From: Mitsuaria sp. GD03876
GTDB taxonomy: Bacteria > Pseudomonadota > Gammaproteobacteria > Burkholderiales > Burkholderiaceae_C
Direction of reading: 5' to 3'
Length of the DNA stretch: 64,000 bases
Assembly: GCF_029840635.1 (NCBI RefSeq)
Contig: NZ_JAOCCU010000007.1
Location: 62,001-126,000 of the forward strand
Each line of letters starts with the position of its first letter. The first letter of the stretch is position 1. Below the pieces are notes generated by a model. The model was not told the DNA's origin. It saw nothing but the letters and a program-made list of their open reading frames with translations, and made no database searches. A program made the position numbers and the translations under genes. Below, one piece after another: positions 9,453 to 18,791 of the stretch.

Positions 9453-12400
9453 TCAGGCCGGCACCGGCGGCGCGATCAGCGCCGCGGCCGAGCGGGCCGG
9501 GGAGGCGGTCGGGGTCGCGCCCGCGAGGAGCGCCGATCCGCCGCCTTCGACCGGCTCGAAGGCGGCCATCGCGTCGGTCAGCTTCAGGGCCCGGAGATGG
9601 ATCGTGACCGCCGGCCCTTGGTCCGGCGTGACCCGCGCGATCGGCTGCGGCGTCCGGCCGCCCGGCGGCGCGGGTTCGTTGAACAGCGTCACGTGCCATC
9701 GCCCCTCGCGCCTGGCCGACGGCGGACCGGCCGATGCGTCGCCGCCTCCGCCGCCTCCGCCGTCGGCATCCGCATCCGCATCGGCATCGGCATCGGCGGC
9801 GCTGATGGCGGCGGCGCTGGTGGCGCCGGCGGTGGTGGTGGCGGCGGTGGCGGTGGCGGTGGCGGCGGTGGCGGTGGCGGTGGCGGCGGTGGCGGTCGTG
9901 GCGCTCCGGTTGCCCAGTTCGTCCTCGTTCAGCGCGCCCCAGCCGGGCGTCGCGGCGGGACGCGCCGGCACCCGCTGCGGCAGGCCGATCAGCCGGCGCA
10001 TCGCCACGCGCGTGAGTCCGGCCTCGGTCCATCGCCCGCCTTCGCGGAACCGGAGGGCGACCAGCGGCGCCGCGTCGGGCTGCGAGGTGTCGTCCAGCCG
10101 CTCCCGCAGCTCATCCAGCACGACCTGGTCCCAGTCGTCCGACGCGCGCAGCACCGCGCGGTCGTCCTTCACCGTCACGCTGAAGGCCGCCTTCGCCAGG
10201 TCCAGCACCGGGGCGGACCGGCTGGCCTGGGGCCGGCGCCACGCGGTCTTGCCGCCCTGGCGCGTGAAGCGCAGGGCGGTGTCGTCGACCATCGTGTCGA
10301 GCCAGGGCTCGTCCGTTTCCGACACCAGCGCGTCGCGCACCAGCACGTCGGGGCCGTGGCGGTGACGGATGCGCAGGTCGGGGCCCTCGAGCGTCCCCAG
10401 CACGTCGCCCGGCTGCAGGTCGTCGAGGTCCACCGTGCGGGGCCCGCTGGCGAATTCCGGCGCCACCTCGATCGCCAGCACGCCGCGCCGGCTGAACGCC
10501 TCGATGCCGTCGAGGTCCACCGGCCGTCCGTTGCTCTGGACCAGGATGTGCCGGAGCGCCGCCGGGCCGTCGAGCAGCCCGCGCCGGCGCAGCCGCGTCA
10601 GGTCCGGATCCGACGCCGGCGCGTAGGGACGCGGCGTGCTCGACAAGGTGATCGTCAGGCCGCCGTCCTGGAACTGGTAGCGGATCTGGGAGCGCCCGAT
10701 CCATCGGAAGCCGCCGGGGAACAGGTGCAGCTCCTCGAAGTCCACGTCGCGCCACGCGGGCGACAACTGGCTGATCCACCACCGCACCAGGCCGCTGGGG
10801 AAGGCCTGCGGCGTCAGCGCCGACGGCTGCCGCCAGGCCAGCGCGCCGAGCTCCGCGGCGCTGAGCGCGTTGACCGGGCCCAGGTAGGTCCAGTCGTCCG
10901 AGTTGGTCCCGTTGGTCGGGAAGGACGCGTAGCTGCGCAGGCCCGGCGCGTCCGGCGCCTCCTCCAGGCGGAACAGCTCGCCGCGGCCGCTGAACGGGTT
11001 GTCGTAGAAGTAGGCCTTGCCGGGCCGCGGATCGGCATCGGGCCGGCGCCACTCGCCGTAGGCGGCGGGCTCGAACACCTGCGCGCCCGGCACCGGCGGC
11101 CGGCGCAGCCGCAGGCGATCGGTCAGCAGCGCGGAGTCGCCGAGGTAGGACCAGGGCGATTCCTCGTCGTCGGCATCGGCCGGCGCCCACGGGCCCGACA
11201 GCGTCCGGCCGTCGCCGAGCAGCTGGTAATACAGCCGCCGTCCCGGCGTGCGCGGGTCGTCGAAGGCGACCACCTCGCCGGGGGAGACATGCATGGCCTC
11301 GGGCAGCGTGGACAGCGGCTCGCGCACCGGCAGCCAGTCCTCGACCAGGCGCATCAGTTCGGCGTTCTCGATCGCGTCGCGCGACAGCGGGCCGGTCTCG
11401 CGCGGACTGGCGCCCGGCGGCTGGCGGTCGGCGTAGGCCAGCGTGTCGGACAGGCGCTCCAGCAAGGCGGCGGTGGCGATCTCGCGCAGCTCGGCGCGCA
11501 GCGTGTCCTTCGCGCGCGCGTGCCGCGCCACCCAGAGGTCCAGCGGCGGGCCCGAGGCGACCAGCTGCTGCCGCCACAGCCGGGCGGTCATGGCGGTGAT
11601 GCGGCCGGCCTCGTCCTCGGGCCGGGCGGCGACGGCGGCGTCGCGGGGCGGCATCCAGATGAGCCCGGGGCGGTCGGACAGGGCCGGATTCATGCTCTTG
11701 AACACGGTCAGCCCCTGCTGCAGCACCTCCTGCAGCAGGCGACGGGTCAGCGGCAGCCGGCCGTCGGCCCCCGGGGTCGACGCGGCGAGCACCTCCAGGC
11801 TGCGCGACAGCGGCGACTGCTCGATCGCCTCGCGGCGCCTGGCCGCGTCCAGCGGGACCGGCAGGCCGGTCGGGATCAACGCCCGCAGCCGCGTGGCCAT
11901 CTGCCGCAGCGCCGATGCCGGCGCGCCATAGGGCTTGCCGGCGCCGTCGCGGGACACCGCCAGGCGCGTGGCGCCCGCGTCGACGTCCAGCTGCACGTCG
12001 AGTTCGTCGCGCAGCTGCCGCGCGATCCGTTCGGAGTCCGCCGCCGTGGCCGCCAGCGGGATCAGGGCGCCGGCCTTGGCGGACGCCGACGCCTTCAGCG
12101 CCGCCTCGACGGCCTGGCTCAGGCGCGCCAGGCGGGTGCGGCGTTCGACGCTCATCGCCACCGTCAGCCCCGGGACCGGCCGGCCGTCGCCCAGGCGGCC
12201 CGACACCCGCGCATGCAGCAGCAGCAGCGCCTGCGACGCCGCGCGCAGCAGGGTGGGCGAGGCGCGCAAGGGCGGCAGCCGCTTGCCTTCCCCGCTGAAC
12301 TTGAGCGTGAGGCCCAGGCCCAGCTCGGCCAGGTCGACGCTCAGGTGCGGGTCGCTGTCCAGCGACAGGTCGCCCTGGGGCCGGTCGAGCCGCAGGCGCT

Positions 12401-15400
12401 CCACCCGCGCCCACAGCCGCAGCAGCACCTCGTCCACCGGTCCGTCGTCGCGGTGCCGGCGCGGCGCCGTGCTCCACGGCGCGCGCAGGCTCAGCCGCAC
12501 ATGGGCCTGGCCGGCCTCCTGCGGCCAGCCCTCGGGCCAGGGCCCCGCCAGCGCCCGCGCGCCGGCCAGGCCGGTGACGAAGCGCGTGAGCCGGGACGCC
12601 GTCCAGTGGGGGTTGCGGCGCAGCCAGCGCAGCACCGTCCGTTCGCCGCTGCGGTCCAGCAGCAGCGGCTCATGGCGGAAGTCGCCCGCGGCGGCGTCGT
12701 AGCGGAAGCTCACCGGCGCGAGGTGCGGGTAGGTCGCCTCGTAGGTCGCCACCGCGTCGCGGCCCGCGATCGTCATCCGCGCGCCTTCCTGCGTCAGGTG
12801 GATCCACTGCCCGGTGCCCGCCGTCGTCCCCGGCCCGGCCTTCCCCTTGGCCTTGGCCTTGGCGTTGGCGTTGGCGTTGGCGTCGGCCTTGGCGTCGGCC
12901 GCCGCCGGCCGGTACAGCGCGGCCCGCGTGCCCCCGACGAGCACGGCCTCGCCGGTGTCCCGGAACAGGCTGCCGCTCAACTGCCGGCCGTCGACGGTGG
13001 CGGACAGCTGCACGACGCCGGTGTTGGCCAGCCGGCGCCCGAGGGAGCCCTCGGCGCCGTCGGCCGCGCCGATCGCCTGGAGCACCTCGGCGATCCGGGT
13101 GGCGGGCATCGGCGAGTTCGCCGTCTTCAACTCGCCCAGGTGGACCACCAGGGCCTCGCGCGCCATCGCCGCGCCGATGGACACGCCGACCTGGGGCTGG
13201 TCCGGGTCGACGATGAACAGCGTCGGCGTGCTCGCGCCTTCGAAGCGGATCTCCTGCCCGCCGATCCGCAGGCCGCCGGTGCCGCCCTCCAGGAACTCGA
13301 CCACCGTCTTGCCGCTGAGCGCGTGCCGTGCCGCGATGGTCCAGTGTTCGGCGGCGGCACCCGACGCGACGAGGGTCAGCGGCAGCCCGGGCCGGCCGTC
13401 GACGATGAACGACAGCGTGCAGCGGCCGCCGCCGCCGACGATCCGGTAGTGGACCTGGTCCGGATCGAAGGGCCGGATCCGGTGCGGGCCGCCGACGCGG
13501 TAGTCCTGGAAGGTGAAGGTGGCCTCCGAGCTCGACGGCGACGGCAGCGCCAGCGCGCGGGTCGCGCCGTCCAGGACGACGTCCACCGTGGTGGCCTGGG
13601 CGCGATAGCGCCAGAGGTCCGCCGATTTCGTGAAGCTGCTCGAGGTGATGTATTCGCCGACGAAGCGGTGGCCGCTGTTCTCGGTGATCCGCTGCGCCAC
13701 CGGGTCGTCCAGCGTCACGAAGCCGCCGCCGATGCGCGACGGCGAATAGCCCTCGTGATCGATCTCCCAGCGCGGCGGCGCGCGCAGCAGCAGCACCGCC
13801 GCGGGGTCGCGCCAGGCCGCTTCCATCGGCCGCTCGGGGCGCTCCGGCCAGGCCTCGGTCCGCATCATTGCCCACAGGTCGCGATGCTGGCCGGCCCGGG
13901 CGACTTCCGCCTGCCGGTCCGAGCCGTCGGCGATGTCCCACTGGTGCCACGGCCCCCCGACCATCAGCCGGTACAGGTGGAGCCGGTGCAGCGCCGAGCT
14001 GCCGACGGTCGACGGCGCGAAGTGCACGGTGCCGGCGGCGAAGTCGATGCGCGACAGCGCGGCCCAGCCGTTGACCGCCAGCAGCGTGCCGCCCGGCCGG
14101 CCGTCGAGGGACGCGAACGCCTTCGTGACCAGCGGGTGGAGGAAACCGGCCTCGATCCGATGAAGGGGCGCGAGGTTGCGGCGCAGCCGGGCGGTCTCGC
14201 CGGAGACGGCGTCGTGCAGGTACTCGACGCCCAGGATCAGGCCGCTGGTCGGGACCATCAGCGCGGACGCGGCCGCGGCGATCGTGGCCTCGCCGATCGC
14301 TTCCGCGCCGGCGGCCAGGCCCGCCTGGCCGAGCTGCAGCAGGTCGCCGCCCACGCGCAGCGCGGCCCGGGTCCGGACCTCCGGCTGGCGGGCGCGCAGC
14401 AGCGCCCGCAGGTCCAGGCCGGTCAGGCCCACCTGCGCGACCAGGCCCGCGGCGCGCAGCACCCCGGTCACCCGGGCCAGCCGCGCGGCCGCGCGGTCGG
14501 CGCCGGCGCTGTCGGCCAGCAGCTGGCGCACGCCCTGCGCGAGCGCCGTCGCATCGGCGCCGGCCTGCAAGCCGCCCGACGCCGCCGCCAGGCCCAGCAC
14601 GCCCTTCTGGTAGGAGGACGCCTCCGCGTCCTGGCCGGACAGGTCCCGCAGCGAGGTCGCCAGCAGCGCGGGCCCCAGCAGGTCGGGGCCGGCCATGTCG
14701 CGCGCGGCGACGTCGCCGGCCGTCTCGCGCGGCGGGCCCCAGTCCTCCCGCATCAGCTCGCGCAGCATCGCGAATCCCCGTCGCAGCGTGCTGGCGCGCG
14801 ATCGACCGGACGCGGTGGTCCGCAGGAGGGCGGTCTTCCCGGTCAGGCGCATGTGGCTGAGCTGCAGGTCGCCGTTGGCCAGCTCCTCGGCCACCGGCAG
14901 CAGGTACCAGCCCGCGCGCCGCTCCTGGCGCACCACCTGGCGGAAGAGGAACTGCAGCTCCACCAGTTCGCTCTCGAAGGCCGAGCGGCGCAGCTGCCGC
15001 AGCCGGGTCGGCGCGGCGAGTTCCTCGGCGGTGCCGTCCGACCCGGCGCTTTCTGGCGTGGCGGTGGTGTCGGACGAGTCCGTCGCGCAGCACACCGGGC
15101 CGCTCCACTCGACCATGTCGCCGGCCGGGTAGCGGTCGCGGGATCGCACCTCCCCGCTGTCGGCATCGGTCCAGAACACCCGGGCGGTCCCGGCGCCGCG
15201 GCGCGTCTTCGGTCCGCCCGGATAGGGCTCCGTGCGGCGCACCAGCGACCAGCGGCCCAGCTGGCCCACGAGGTAGTCCACGTAGACCGTCGTCTCCATG
15301 CCGGGGCGGGCCCAGCGCGCCCTGGAGGCGCCCGCGGTGAAGGTCGTGCCGAAGCTGCCCGCGATGGCGCGGCTCTCCAGCGCGCAGCCCATCACCTCGG

Positions 15401-17561
15401 TGCTCTCGACGCGCGGCAGCGGCCGTCCGGGCCTTGCCCGCCGGAACACGTCGTCGACGGTCTCCACGGTGCGCGTCGCCGTCAGGCCGCCGATCAGGCG
15501 CTCCTTGGTCCGCCACGAGGTGCCGCCATGGCCGCTGATGTAGAGCTTCGGCCGCGCGCCGTCGGGCATGTTCAGCAGCAGCGCCTGGCCGCGGACGAAG
15601 CGGAAGTCGCCCCGGCGGTCGACCTGGATCCAGATCAGGTCGCGCGGGAACTGGCGGCTCAGCGTGACGCCGAAGCGGTACATCGACTGGTCGTCCTGGA
15701 CCTGCATGAAGATCCGCGGCGTGTCGCCGCGCGCGGTCGGCGCCACGTCCGGGGGCATCGGGTACATCGAGCTGTACTCGCTCCACTGGGCCAGCGGCGT
15801 GGCCTTGGCCTCGGAGAAGGCGTCGTCGCCGAAGAGGGCGCGCACGGTCGCCTCGCCGTGCGGGTCGATGCGCCATTCGCCGTCGACGCGGCGCGCGACC
15901 TCGATCCCGCCCACCTTGACGGTGTCGCCCGCGAGCGCGATGGCCGCCGGCAGCCGCTCGAAGCGGAACGGCAGGTCGTCCTCGAACATCGCGACGCACA
16001 GCGCGTCCAGCAGCGCCAGTTCGTCGTCCTGGCGCGCCTGGGCCAGCACGTCGGTCGCGCCGGCCTCGGCCAGCGGCGTGAAGCGGACGACCATCTCCTG
16101 GCGCACGTCCCCCAGCGCGGTGAAGCGGACCTGGCCGGCGGCGCGGTCCAGGTGCTGCGTCACGTCGGACGCGAGCGCGCCGAGGATCCGCAGCGGGCGC
16201 GTCTCGTCGGCCAGCGGCAGGCCGTCGGGCGCCAGCGCCAGGACCGGGCCGAGCAGCGGCGTCACCGCCGTCCGCATGCCCGCCGCGACGCCGGTGTGGA
16301 GGTCCTTGCGGGCCGCGGCGCCGGGCGCGACCGCGCCCCATTGGTCGCTGTCGGTGGCGCTGTAGCCGGCGCCCAGCGAGTCCCAGGACGCGTCGGCGGC
16401 CGGCGCGCGGCGCAGGAACACCGGCGCGGCGACGATGCCGTCGCGGCTCAGCCGCCGCATCGGGCCGGACAGGCCGCGCAAGGCCGCCAGGCGGGCCAGC
16501 GTCTCGCTCTCGGACGCCCGGGCCATGGCGGCGACCAGGTCGAGGTCCACCCGCAGGCGATCGCCGCTGAGTTGGGCCGCGGCGATCTTCGCGGCCAGCG
16601 CGGCGGTGGCGCGCCGCACCTGCCAGGCGGGGGTGTCCAGCGAGGTGTCGGGCTCCGCGCGGCTGGCGTATTCCTCGGCGATGTCGTGCAGCGCGCCCGC
16701 GCCGGCCACCAGCGCCAGCACCACCATCGCGTCGGCGCGCTGCACCCGCGCGCCGTCCAGCAGGCCGCTCGCGGCCAGCCGGCCGGCCACCGCCGGCGCC
16801 ACCACGCCGTAGGGCGCGCCCTGCATGTCGACGACGTTGGACAGCTTCTGCGGCTTGAGGATCTGTTCGTCGAAGGAGCCGCGCCGGGCGCCGTCGCCGA
16901 GCGCGTCGGTGAAGCGGCCGTTCAGCAGGCTGTCGGCCACGCGCCGGGCGACGCGGTCCAGGAAGGCGAGTTCCTGCTCGCCGATGCGCGCGTCGGGCAG
17001 TTCGGCCGCGAGCGCGAGGTGGATGCGCCGCGCCAGCGCGTCGCCCACGGCGGGATCGGGGACGTCCGGCGCCGTCCAGCCGGCCATGACGGCATCGACG
17101 GTGGCGAGGATCACGCGCAGCCGGCCGCGCTCGGACCGGGGCGTGGGCACCGTCGCGGGCAGCACCTGGAAGCGGGGGCGGGGCGGCGTCGCGTCCGGCG
17201 GCGTGGTCGGGGACGCGGGGCTGGCCGGGCTGGCGGGACTGGCGAGGGTGGCCGAGCTGGCTGGGCTGGCTGGGCTGGCGGGACTGGTCGGGCTGTCCGG
17301 GGTGGCCGGGCTGGCTGGGGTGTCCGGCGACGTGGAGGAACCGGCCGCGTCGGTGGGGCTCGCAGAGGTGTCCAGCGTCGCGGCGTCCGTCAGGCCGGCG
17401 GGGGTTCGCGGCGGCGTGGACGGCGGCGACAGCGCGTCCAGGTCGTCGAGGTCGGGCGGTAGCTGCGGCGGCGTGGAAACCGGCGGGGACTGCGGCGGGA
17501 ATTGGGGCGGGGACTGGCGCGGGTTGACGTTCGCGTCCGGCGGGACGGGGGTTTGCGGCAT
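9453..17561 (-). CDS. giant putative toxin: C80-type cysteine protease plus TcdA/TcdB-like translocation domain
   Basis: 2702 aa, no signal peptide. Residues 1-160 are Pro/Ser/Ala/Thr-rich linker. 165-560 is mostly helical and unrecognised. About 600-800 looks like a C80 autoprocessing protease: His678 in YISGHGGTSW and Cys726 in EVMGCALES, 48 apart (45 in TcdB, 49 in V. cholerae MARTX), followed by IAGSFGTTFTAG as in that family. About 1080-1500 resembles the TcdA/TcdB pore/translocation domain: a hydrophobic stretch (ALMVPTSGLILGVEYL), LSRIDFAAGTVHF (TcdB has ISEIDFNNNSIVL), LLLRAPPRWEIDHEG (VLPNAPNRVFAWETG in TcdB) and VHYRIVGGGGRCTLSF (LSYSFYGSGGTYALSL). About 2096-2228 has two repeats ending in W(S/T)YLG. 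No glycosyltransferase DxD region was found. The antisense strand is also open but its product is Arg/His/Gln-rich and meaningless. Target and secretion route are unknown. Confidence 0.8.
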   Translation of the reverse strand: MPQTPVPPDANVNPRQSPPQFPPQSPPVSTPPQLPPDLDDLDALSPPSTPPRTPAGLTDAATLDTSASPTDAAGSSTSPDTPASPATPDSPTSPASPASPASSATLASPASPASPASPTTPPDATPPRPRFQVLPATVPTPRSERGRLRVILATVDAVMAGWTAPDVPDPAVGDALARRIHLALAAELPDARIGEQELAFLDRVARRVADSLLNGRFTDALGDGARRGSFDEQILKPQKLSNVVDMQGAPYGVVAPAVAGRLAASGLLDGARVQRADAMVVLALVAGAGALHDIAEEYASRAEPDTSLDTPAWQVRRATAALAAKIAAAQLSGDRLRVDLDLVAAMARASESETLARLAALRGLSGPMRRLSRDGIVAAPVFLRRAPAADASWDSLGAGYSATDSDQWGAVAPGAAARKDLHTGVAAGMRTAVTPLLGPVLALAPDGLPLADETRPLRILGALASDVTQHLDRAAGQVRFTALGDVRQEMVVRFTPLAEAGATDVLAQARQDDELALLDALCVAMFEDDLPFRFERLPAAIALAGDTVKVGGIEVARRVDGEWRIDPHGEATVRALFGDDAFSEAKATPLAQWSEYSSMYPMPPDVAPTARGDTPRIFMQVQDDQSMYRFGVTLSRQFPRDLIWIQVDRRGDFRFVRGQALLLNMPDGARPKLYISGHGGTSWRTKERLIGGLTATRTVETVDDVFRRARPGRPLPRVESTEVMGCALESRAIAGSFGTTFTAGASRARWARPGMETTVYVDYLVGQLGRWSLVRRTEPYPGGPKTRRGAGTARVFWTDADSGEVRSRDRYPAGDMVEWSGPVCCATDSSDTTATPESAGSDGTAEELAAPTRLRQLRRSAFESELVELQFLFRQVVRQERRAGWYLLPVAEELANGDLQLSHMRLTGKTALLRTTASGRSRASTLRRGFAMLRELMREDWGPPRETAGDVAARDMAGPDLLGPALLATSLRDLSGQDAEASSYQKGVLGLAAASGGLQAGADATALAQGVRQLLADSAGADRAAARLARVTGVLRAAGLVAQVGLTGLDLRALLRARQPEVRTRAALRVGGDLLQLGQAGLAAGAEAIGEATIAAAASALMVPTSGLILGVEYLHDAVSGETARLRRNLAPLHRIEAGFLHPLVTKAFASLDGRPGGTLLAVNGWAALSRIDFAAGTVHFAPSTVGSSALHRLHLYRLMVGGPWHQWDIADGSDRQAEVARAGQHRDLWAMMRTEAWPERPERPMEAAWRDPAAVLLLRAPPRWEIDHEGYSPSRIGGGFVTLDDPVAQRITENSGHRFVGEYITSSSFTKSADLWRYRAQATTVDVVLDGATRALALPSPSSSEATFTFQDYRVGGPHRIRPFDPDQVHYRIVGGGGRCTLSFIVDGRPGLPLTLVASGAAAEHWTIAARHALSGKTVVEFLEGGTGGLRIGGQEIRFEGASTPTLFIVDPDQPQVGVSIGAAMAREALVVHLGELKTANSPMPATRIAEVLQAIGAADGAEGSLGRRLANTGVVQLSATVDGRQLSGSLFRDTGEAVLVGGTRAALYRPAAADAKADANANANAKAKAKGKAGPGTTAGTGQWIHLTQEGARMTIAGRDAVATYEATYPHLAPVSFRYDAAAGDFRHEPLLLDRSGERTVLRWLRRNPHWTASRLTRFVTGLAGARALAGPWPEGWPQEAGQAHVRLSLRAPWSTAPRRHRDDGPVDEVLLRLWARVERLRLDRPQGDLSLDSDPHLSVDLAELGLGLTLKFSGEGKRLPPLRASPTLLRAASQALLLLHARVSGRLGDGRPVPGLTVAMSVERRTRLARLSQAVEAALKASASAKAGALIPLAATAADSERIARQLRDELDVQLDVDAGATRLAVSRDGAGKPYGAPASALRQMATRLRALIPTGLPVPLDAARRREAIEQSPLSRSLEVLAASTPGADGRLPLTRRLLQEVLQQGLTVFKSMNPALSDRPGLIWMPPRDAAVAARPEDEAGRITAMTARLWRQQLVASGPPLDLWVARHARAKDTLRAELREIATAALLERLSDTLAYADRQPPGASPRETGPLSRDAIENAELMRLVEDWLPVREPLSTLPEAMHVSPGEVVAFDDPRTPGRRLYYQLLGDGRTLSGPWAPADADDEESPWSYLGDSALLTDRLRLRRPPVPGAQVFEPAAYGEWRRPDADPRPGKAYFYDNPFSGRGELFRLEEAPDAPGLRSYASFPTNGTNSDDWTYLGPVNALSAAELGALAWRQPSALTPQAFPSGLVRWWISQLSPAWRDVDFEELHLFPGGFRWIGRSQIRYQFQDGGLTITLSSTPRPYAPASDPDLTRLRRRGLLDGPAALRHILVQSNGRPVDLDGIEAFSRRGVLAIEVAPEFASGPRTVDLDDLQPGDVLGTLEGPDLRIRHRHGPDVLVRDALVSETDEPWLDTMVDDTALRFTRQGGKTAWRRPQASRSAPVLDLAKAAFSVTVKDDRAVLRASDDWDQVVLDELRERLDDTSQPDAAPLVALRFREGGRWTEAGLTRVAMRRLIGLPQRVPARPAATPGWGALNEDELGNRSATTATAATATATAATATATAATTTAGATSAAAISAADADADADADADGGGGGGGDASAGPPSARREGRWHVTLFNEPAPPGGRTPQPIARVTPDQGPAVTIHLRALKLTDAMAAFEPVEGGGSALLAGATPTASPARSAAALIAPPVPA
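9764..9897. repeat. hexanucleotide and GGT/GGC repeat tracts inside the toxin gene
   Basis: Two tracts in the 3' part of the giant gene: GGCATC/CGCATC units at 9765-9794 (coding Asp-Ala repeats on the minus strand) and a GGTGGC tract at about 9829-9897 (coding Ala-Thr repeats), itself arranged in a higher-order period of about 21 nt. All units are multiples of three, so copy-number change would alter linker length without a frameshift. Confidence 0.85.
12845..12900. repeat. GGCCTT/GGCGTT hexanucleotide tract inside the toxin gene
   Basis: About nine tandem hexanucleotides of the form GGC(C/G)TT with minor substitutions, coding alternating Ala with Lys, Asn or Asp (residues about 1555-1573) on the minus strand. 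It sits just after the translocation-like part of the toxin and looks like a flexible hydrophilic linker. Confidence 0.8.
17211..17330. repeat. 9-nt tandem repeats coding a Ser-Pro-Ala linker
   Basis: Degenerate tandem copies of GGGCTGGCT/GGACTGGCG, coding repeated Ser-Pro-Ala triplets (residues about 78-117 of the giant protein) on the minus strand. The repeat makes an extended N-terminal Pro/Ser/Ala linker ahead of the first folded domain. Confidence 0.75.
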
Positions 17562-17694
17562 GGTCGGTCGGCGGGGAGGTCGGGGCCGCTCAGTGCCCCG
17601 TCGCCGCCGTTGTGCCGTCCCGTCGTGCCGTCCCGTCGCGCCGCTTCTTCGCGCCGCTCCTTCGCGTCGGTGTCAGCCGCCGCCGCGGGGACTG

Positions 17695-18717
17695 TCAGTC
17701 GAGGAAGGCCGGCCCGCCGTCGCCGCGCTCGGCCGCCTCGCGCATCGCCTCGAGCTGCTCGCGCAGCTTCACGACCTGGTCGCTCCAGTAGTTGGGCGTG
17801 CCGAACCACGGGAAGGCCATCGGGAAGGCCGGATCGTCCCAGCGCCGCGCCAGCCAGGCGCTGTGGTGGATCATCCGCTGCGTGCGCAGCGCCTCGACCA
17901 GGCGCAGCTCGCGCCAGTCGAATTCGCGCACGCTCTCGTAGCCGTCGAGCAGCGCGTCGAGTTGTCGCCGCGCCGCCTCGGGCTCGCCCGACAGCAGCAT
18001 CCACAGGTCCTGCACCGCGGGGCCCTGCGCGGCGTCGTCGAGGTCGACGAAGTGCGGCCCCTTGTCGGGCGTCCACAGGATGTTGCCGGGGTGGCAGTCG
18101 CCATGCAGGCGCAGCACGCGGCGGTCGGGCAACCGGTCGAAGGCGGCGTCGATCGCGTCGATGCAGCGCGCCGCCGCGTCATGCCAGTTCGCCGAGAGCT
18201 CGGGCGGCAGCGTGTCGTGCGCGCGCAGCCAGTCGCGCGCGTCGCGCGCCGGGGCCGCGCTGTTCCACGACAAGCGCTCGCGGAAGGGCTCGCCCGCGCC
18301 GACGTCGTGCAGCCGCGCCAGGAAGCGCCCGATCCAGCGCAGCACCTCGGGATCCTCGAGCTCGGGCGCGCGGCCGCCCTGGCGCGGCGTCACCGCGAAG
18401 CGCTGGTCCTCGAAGTGACCCAGCGTGCCGGTGACGCCGTCGACCGTCAGCGCCAGCGGCGCGACCACCGGCACCTCGGCCTCGGCCAGCGCGCGGGCGA
18501 AGGCGTGTTCCTCCAGGATCTGCGCGTCGCTCCAGCGCCCGGGCCGGTAGAACTTCGCGACCACCGCCGCGCCGTCCTCCAGGTGGGCCAGCAGCACGCG
18601 GTTCTCGTAGGAGTTCAGCTGCAGCAGCCGGCCGTCGGGCCGCAGGCCGGCGTGCTCGAGCGCGTCCAGCATCCGTTCGGGCGTGAGGAGGCCGAAGCCG
18701 GGCGGGAAATCAGTCAT
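17695..18717 (-). CDS. srkA: stress response kinase SrkA (YihE/RdoA family)
   Basis: 340 aa cytoplasmic Ser/Thr kinase of the aminoglycoside-phosphotransferase-like fold; E. coli SrkA (328 aa) protects against stress-induced death. Seen: ATP-binding lysine segment AAVVAKFYRPGRW with the following glutamate (ILEEHAF), catalytic loop LRLHGDCHPGNILW (Asp186-type, with Asn) and metal-binding FVDLDDAAQGP, all intact. The N-terminal LNSYENRVL motif is typical. The start at 18717 needs no extension. It is transcribed toward the giant toxin gene and separated from it by 133 nt of GC-rich, direct-repeat-bearing sequence without a visible terminator, so read-through into the toxin is possible. Confidence 0.92.
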   Translation of the reverse strand: MTDFPPGFGLLTPERMLDALEHAGLRPDGRLLQLNSYENRVLLAHLEDGAAVVAKFYRPGRWSDAQILEEHAFARALAEAEVPVVAPLALTVDGVTGTLGHFEDQRFAVTPRQGGRAPELEDPEVLRWIGRFLARLHDVGAGEPFRERLSWNSAAPARDARDWLRAHDTLPPELSANWHDAAARCIDAIDAAFDRLPDRRVLRLHGDCHPGNILWTPDKGPHFVDLDDAAQGPAVQDLWMLLSGEPEAARRQLDALLDGYESVREFDWRELRLVEALRTQRMIHHSAWLARRWDDPAFPMAFPWFGTPNYWSDQVVKLREQLEAMREAAERGDGGPAFLD

Positions 18718-18791
18718 CGAAGGCGGGGCGGAAACGACGACGGCGCCGAAGCGCCGTCAGGTCCACCAGGAAAGCGGGCAGGGCGCGTAGC

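Noticed and set aside
9597-17462. A 2621-codon open frame antisense to the giant toxin
   Set aside because: Translation is Arg/His/Gln/Ala-rich without domains; it follows from the GC-rich codon pattern of the minus-strand gene.
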